DNA of 64,000 bases from Pseudarthrobacter sp. ATCC 49987 (GTDB lineage Bacteria; Actinomycetota; Actinomycetes; Actinomycetales; Micrococcaceae): assembly GCF_009928425.1 (NCBI RefSeq), contig NZ_JAABNS010000001.1, forward strand, positions 1-64,000, in the 5' to 3' direction. Numbering within the stretch: position 1 is the first letter of the stretch; every line of letters starts with the position of its first letter. A model generated the notes under the pieces. That model ran no database searches and was not told the origin of the DNA. It saw nothing but the letters and a program-made list of their open reading frames with translations. Below, in pieces: positions 60,350 through 64,000 of the stretch. The position numbers and the translations under genes were made by a program.

Positions 60350-61555
60350 TCAGGAACGCCGGCGCTGGAGGTATTGCTCGACGAGGTAGTCCGCGATGGC
60401 CAGGCACGAGGTGGCCGCGGGCGACGGGGCATTCCGCAGCAGCGTCACCGGCCCCACCTGGTCCACGGCGAAGTCGTCCAGCAGCGCCCCGTCGCGCCCC
60501 CAGGCCTGGGCCCGCACCCCGGAAGCCGTTTTCGCCGTCAGATCCGACATGGTGAGTTCCGGAATGAACCGCCGCGCCTTGCGGTAGTAGAGCGACTTCA
60601 CGAGGGAGGCGCTGATCTCATCCACACCCATCCGCCAGTGTTTTTTCGCCAGCGGACCTGCCCCCGGCCACCGCAGGGATTCCCAGGTGTCCTTCGCCGA
60701 GGCGGAGAGCCAGCCGTAGCCCTCCCGGGCGAGCGCCGGGACGGCGTTGGGACCCACATGCACGCCGTCGTACACGCCGCGGGTGAAGTGCACGCCGAGG
60801 AAGGGGAACCGCGGGTCGGGCACCGGGTAGATCATCCCCTGCACCAGGTGGTTCCGTTCCGGGTTGAGCGACCAGTATTCGCCCCGGAAGGGGAGGATTT
60901 TCGGCGAGGGGTCGGCGCCCACCAGGCGGGCAACGACGTCGGACTGCAGGCCGGCGCAGGCGATCACACGGTCGAAGCGGTGCTCCGAGCCGGGTGTGCT
61001 GACCCGCACGGTGGCGCCCTCGACCTCCATTGTCACCACTTCCCGTCCGAGCAGAACGGTGCCGCCGGCCGTGCGGACGTCCTGCGCCATCGCCTCGGTA
61101 ATCGCCGCGAAATCGACGACGGCGGTGTGCGGCGAATGGACCGCGGCCACGCCGGCGACGTGCGGTTCGAGCTCGTGCAGCCGCGCGACGTCGTTGATCC
61201 GGGCGAGGCCAGGCACACCGTTCGCCCGGGACCGCTTTTCGATTTCGGCCAGGGCAGGAAGCTCGGACGCGTCGACGGCCACCACCAGCTTGCCGACTTC
61301 CCGGTAGGGGAGATTCTTCTGCAGGCAGTAGTCCCGCAGGGCGGTCCGTCCCGCGGTGCACAACTGAGCTTTCAGCGATCCCGCAGCGTAGTAGAGGCCG
61401 GCGTGCACGACGCCCGAGTTGTGGCCGGTCTGGTGCGAGGCCAGCCGGTCCTCCTTCTCGAAGACGGTGACCTCGCCCAGGCCGCGCTGCACAATGGCGC
61501 GTGCCAGCGCGATGCCCACGATCCCGCCACCAATGATTCCAATGCGTTCACTCAC
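60350..61555 (-). CDS. lhgO: L-2-hydroxyglutarate oxidase
   Basis: A 401-residue FAD-dependent oxidase (DAO fold) that returns L-2-hydroxyglutarate to 2-oxoglutarate. The FAD loop is IGIIGGGIVGIALARAIVQR, followed by HQTGHNSGVVHAGLYYAAGS, LPYREVGKLVVAV, IACAGLQSDVVARL, FRGEYWSLNPERNHLVQGMI and YPVPDPRFPFLGVHFTRGV, all features of the LhgO group. GTG start at 61555 after AAAGGACCCC. Likely a metabolite-repair enzyme acting at the membrane. Divergent from an MFS transporter. Confidence 0.93.
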   Translation of the reverse strand: MSERIGIIGGGIVGIALARAIVQRGLGEVTVFEKEDRLASHQTGHNSGVVHAGLYYAAGSLKAQLCTAGRTALRDYCLQKNLPYREVGKLVVAVDASELPALAEIEKRSRANGVPGLARINDVARLHELEPHVAGVAAVHSPHTAVVDFAAITEAMAQDVRTAGGTVLLGREVVTMEVEGATVRVSTPGSEHRFDRVIACAGLQSDVVARLVGADPSPKILPFRGEYWSLNPERNHLVQGMIYPVPDPRFPFLGVHFTRGVYDGVHVGPNAVPALAREGYGWLSASAKDTWESLRWPGAGPLAKKHWRMGVDEISASLVKSLYYRKARRFIPELTMSDLTAKTASGVRAQAWGRDGALLDDFAVDQVGPVTLLRNAPSPAATSCLAIADYLVEQYLQRRRS

Positions 61556-61753
61556 GTCAGGGGGTCCTTTTCGCCGCGGTCTTCCCGCGAGTATAGAACC
61601 CCGCCGATGCCCGGGGGCTGCGTCCCGCCGCCTGCTGTGGCATGCTTCCCCTTTAGCCAACATCCCGGATCCGCCAGGAACCGCCGCCCGGTCCCTGCTA
61701 TCGACGTCGGTGGGGTCTCGCGGTCCGTCCATCACTATCGATCAGGCCGCCAC

Positions 61754-63193
61754 TTGCCCCGCACCGCCCCCGCTCCGAGCCTGGAATCAGCCGGCATCTT
61801 CCACCGGGATTACCTGCTGGTCACCCTGGGCGCCTGTGCTCTCGTGTTCCTGGTCGCCTTCGAATCGCTCGCGGTCACCACCATCATGCCGCTGGTCAGC
61901 CGCGAGTTGGAGGGGGCATCCCTCTACGCCCTGGCGTTCGCCGGACCGCTCGCCACGGGCGTCATCGGGATGGTGGCCGCCGGCAACTGGTCCGACCGGC
62001 GCGGCCCCGTGGGGCCGCTGTATGCATCCGTGGCCATGTTTGTGCTGGGCCTGCTCATCGCCGGGACGTCCGTGACCATGCCCGCTCTCGTGGCCGGCCG
62101 GCTGGTCCAGGGCCTGGGCGGCGGCGCCATGACAGTGGCACTGTACGTGGTGATCGCCCGGGTCTATCCGCCCGCGCTGCATCCGAAGATCTTCGCCGCG
62201 TTTTCCGCAGCCTGGGTGATTCCCTCGCTGGTGGGCCCCTTCGCTGCCGGCATTGTGGCGCAGCTGGCCAGCTGGCACTGGGTGTTCCTTGGGGTGGTGG
62301 GGCTGGTGGTGCCGGCCCTGCTGATGATCGTGCCGGCCCTGCGCGGGTTGCGCGGCACGCCCGACGGCGGAACCCCGGCTGGTGCCGCACCGGGGGACAT
62401 GCCCACTCCTGCTCCGCGGAAGTCCGCGGGCTCCGGCAGGCTGGCGTGGGCCGCCCTCGCGGCGCTCGCCGTGCTCGGCCTCAACCTGTCCTCCCGGCTA
62501 CCGGTGGCCGGCGGAATGGTGGCCGTGGCGGCGGTCGTTATAGCCCTCATCGCCGTCCGCCCGCTGGTGCCGCGGGGAACCCTGACCGCCCGCCGCGGCC
62601 TCCCGAGCGTCATTCTCACCCGCGGGCTGGCCTCGGCCGCCTTCTTCGGCGCCGAGGTCTACCTCCCGTACCTGCTGGTGGAGCGCTACGTTTTCTCACC
62701 CACTCTCGCCGGGCTGACCCTGACCGGCGGCGCCGTCGCCTGGGCCGTGGGCTCCGCGGTCCAGGGCCGGCTCGGGTCGCGCCTGGATCACCGCCGAGCG
62801 GTTCAAATCGGTGCGGCCCTCGTGCTCGGCGCCGTCGCCCTGGTGCTGGTGACCACGGTCCTCAGCTGGCCGGCCGCCGTCGTAATCACCGCATGGGTGT
62901 TCGCCGGCGGCGGCATGGGGCTGATGTATGCGCGGCTGAGCGTGATGACCCTGGCCCTGTCCAGCAAGGAAGACGAGGGCTTCAACAGTTCGGCGATGTC
63001 CATTTCCGACTCGCTCGGCGGGGCGCTGTCCCTCGCCACAACGGGCATCATTTTTGCCGCGTTCCCGACGACTGCGGCGTCCTTCGGCGGGGTCTTCGCC
63101 CTGACTACGGTGATCGGCGTCGCGGCGGTTGTGGTCGCCCCGCGGGTGGCCGGACGCCCGTCGGGCCGGTCCGCCGCCGCTGCCGCCCGATAA
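61754..63193 (+). CDS. MFS transporter (DHA2-like drug exporter type)
   Basis: About 479 residues with twelve to fourteen helices. FLVAFESLAVTTIMPLVSRE and AGNWSDRRGPVGPLYASV (motif A) and RLVQGLGGGAMTVALYVVIA (motif C-like) place it among multidrug-type MFS exporters. A Gly/Pro/Ala-rich loop (GTPDGGTPAGAAPGDMPTPA) joins the halves. No ATG lies near the N-terminus; TTG 61754 is the best start, since the frame upstream runs through antisense of the oxidase gene. Cargo unknown. Followed by a strong terminator. Confidence 0.86.
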   Translation: MPRTAPAPSLESAGIFHRDYLLVTLGACALVFLVAFESLAVTTIMPLVSRELEGASLYALAFAGPLATGVIGMVAAGNWSDRRGPVGPLYASVAMFVLGLLIAGTSVTMPALVAGRLVQGLGGGAMTVALYVVIARVYPPALHPKIFAAFSAAWVIPSLVGPFAAGIVAQLASWHWVFLGVVGLVVPALLMIVPALRGLRGTPDGGTPAGAAPGDMPTPAPRKSAGSGRLAWAALAALAVLGLNLSSRLPVAGGMVAVAAVVIALIAVRPLVPRGTLTARRGLPSVILTRGLASAAFFGAEVYLPYLLVERYVFSPTLAGLTLTGGAVAWAVGSAVQGRLGSRLDHRRAVQIGAALVLGAVALVLVTTVLSWPAAVVITAWVFAGGGMGLMYARLSVMTLALSSKEDEGFNSSAMSISDSLGGALSLATTGIIFAAFPTTAASFGGVFALTTVIGVAAVVVAPRVAGRPSGRSAAAAAR

Positions 63194-63194
63194 G

Positions 63195-63237
63195 ACAAAC
63201 GAGCTCCGGCCGGTGGATCCGGACGGAGCTCGTTTGT
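63195..63237. terminator. Terminator between MFS exporter and amino-acid permease
   Basis: ACAAACGAGCTCCG (63195-63208) and its exact inverse (63224-63237) form a 14-bp stem; inside, CCGG/CCGG can extend it. It lies directly after the plus-strand stop and before the convergent minus-strand gene and ends in CGTTTGT, so it can work in both directions. Confidence 0.88.
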
Positions 63238-63276
63238 ACAGGACACCCTCCCGGGTTTCCGGGAGACGGGAGGTGC

Positions 63277-64000
63277 CTAGCCCGCTGCCGGTACCTCCTC
63301 GGCGCGGCGGACGGCCTTCCATTCCGCAATCCGGGCCTGCTGCAGCGGCGACTGGCGGTTGAAGTACCAGGCGCCGCCGAGGAACAGGAACCAGGCCGGG
63401 GTCACCAGCAGGGCCAGCCGCGTGTCGTCGGCCTGGCCGAGTGCCACCAGCATGAAGCCAAAGAAGGCGAGCACGACGTAGGGCATGAAGCCTGAGCCCG
63501 GCATCTTGAACTTCGACGCGGCGTGCAGGGCGGGCCTGCGGCGGCGGAACACGATGTAGCTGATGAGGATCATCGACCAGACGAACATGGTCAGCACGGA
63601 CGCCACTGAGGTGACGATGGTGAAGGCGCCGATGACGGAGTCGCCGGCGTAGAGCAGGACCAGCCCGGCCAGCAGGAAGATGCAGGAGAACAGCAGCGCG
63701 TTCTGCGGGACCTTGCGGGGGCTCAGCTTCCCGAAGGCCTTCGGGGCGTTGCCGTCCTGGGCGAGGCCGTAGACCATGCGGGAGGTGGAGTAAATGCCGG
63801 AGTTGGCACTGGAGGCGGCGGAGGTCAGCACCACCAGGTTGATGACCACCGCGGCGATGCCCAGCCCGGCGAGTGTGAACATGCCGATGAACGGGCTGCT
63901 GGTCGGGTCGATGCTGTGCCAGGGGTTGACGGCCATGATGACCACCAGGGCGCCAACGTAGAAGAGCAGGACGCGGACGGGGATGGAGTTGATGGCGCGT
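63277..64000 (-). CDS. Amino-acid permease, C-terminal part (cut by window end)
   Basis: The last 240 residues or so of an AAT/APC-family permease; the frame is open to base 64000, so the start lies beyond the window. INSIPVRVLLFYVGALVVIM, VLTSAASSANSGIYSTSRMV, YGLAQDGNAPKAFGKLSPRK and the C-terminal helices match CycA/GabP-type transporters of D-serine, D-alanine, glycine or GABA. It converges on the MFS exporter with a terminator between. Substrate undetermined. Confidence 0.92.
   Translation of the reverse strand, partial: RAINSIPVRVLLFYVGALVVIMAVNPWHSIDPTSSPFIGMFTLAGLGIAAVVINLVVLTSAASSANSGIYSTSRMVYGLAQDGNAPKAFGKLSPRKVPQNALLFSCIFLLAGLVLLYAGDSVIGAFTIVTSVASVLTMFVWSMILISYIVFRRRRPALHAASKFKMPGSGFMPYVVLAFFGFMLVALGQADDTRLALLVTPAWFLFLGGAWYFNRQSPLQQARIAEWKAVRRAEEVPAAG

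Overview
The window reads as one stretch of a high-GC actinobacterial chromosome, most like Arthrobacter and its close relatives (Micrococcaceae). The copper amine oxidase and the extradiol dioxygenase look like close relatives of the Arthrobacter globiformis enzymes AGAO and MndD. The dnaK-grpE-dnaJ-hspR operon with HspR-type inverted repeats, frequent GTG/TTG starts, and an ECF sigma/zinc-finger anti-sigma pair also fit. I see no rRNA, tRNA, CRISPR array, transposase or phage gene.

Layout. 1-4065: a plus-strand cluster for an organic acid (acyl-CoA dehydrogenase fragment, MaoC hydratase, MHS-type transporter, acyl-CoA ligase). 4086-12879: mixed genes, namely a LysE exporter, PKD lipoprotein, methyltransferase, APC permease, MarR regulator divergent from an MMPL exporter, and an NAD(P)-binding epimerase divergent from a TetR regulator, both divergent pairs with palindromic operators between them. 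12986-17732: a small acidic repeat protein, then the DnaK chaperone operon. 17791-20987: four minus-strand genes for secreted proteins; three carry SipW-type signal sequences and three end in a related Cys motif.

21975-38778 is the metabolic core. A minus-strand operon (FAH-RraA fusion, GntR regulator, hpaE, hpaD, hpaH, hpaI) encodes meta-cleavage of homoprotocatechuate (3,4-dihydroxyphenylacetate). Divergent from it is a MobA-like flavin hydroxylase. Farther right are an aldehyde dehydrogenase, an APC permease, a FeaR-like AraC activator, a TetR regulator and a TPQ copper amine oxidase. Together they give a route from aromatic amines (tyramine, dopamine, phenethylamine) through aryl acetaldehydes and aryl acetates to homoprotocatechuate and then to pyruvate and succinic semialdehyde. 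A prephenate dehydratase of unusual type sits inside this block.

39239-46658: a SWIM/SNF2 helicase, a DUF3846 protein, a very small basic protein missed by length cut-offs, a DMP19-like protein, and a lipoprotein divergent from an ECF sigma/anti-sigma pair, with mirror-image sigma promoters between them. 46887-55560: a flavin reductase converging on an operon of peptide/opine-type ABC transporter, SfnC/DszC-like and DszA/NtaA-like flavin monooxygenases. The leader of that operon folds as a SAM riboswitch, which points to organosulfur scavenging. 55777-64000: NagA, a DUF1206 membrane protein with an apparent AUC start, TrmB, two MFS transporters, an L-2-hydroxyglutarate oxidase, and the end of an amino-acid permease that runs off the window.

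All functional calls come from reading sequence motifs and recalled families; no database search was run.
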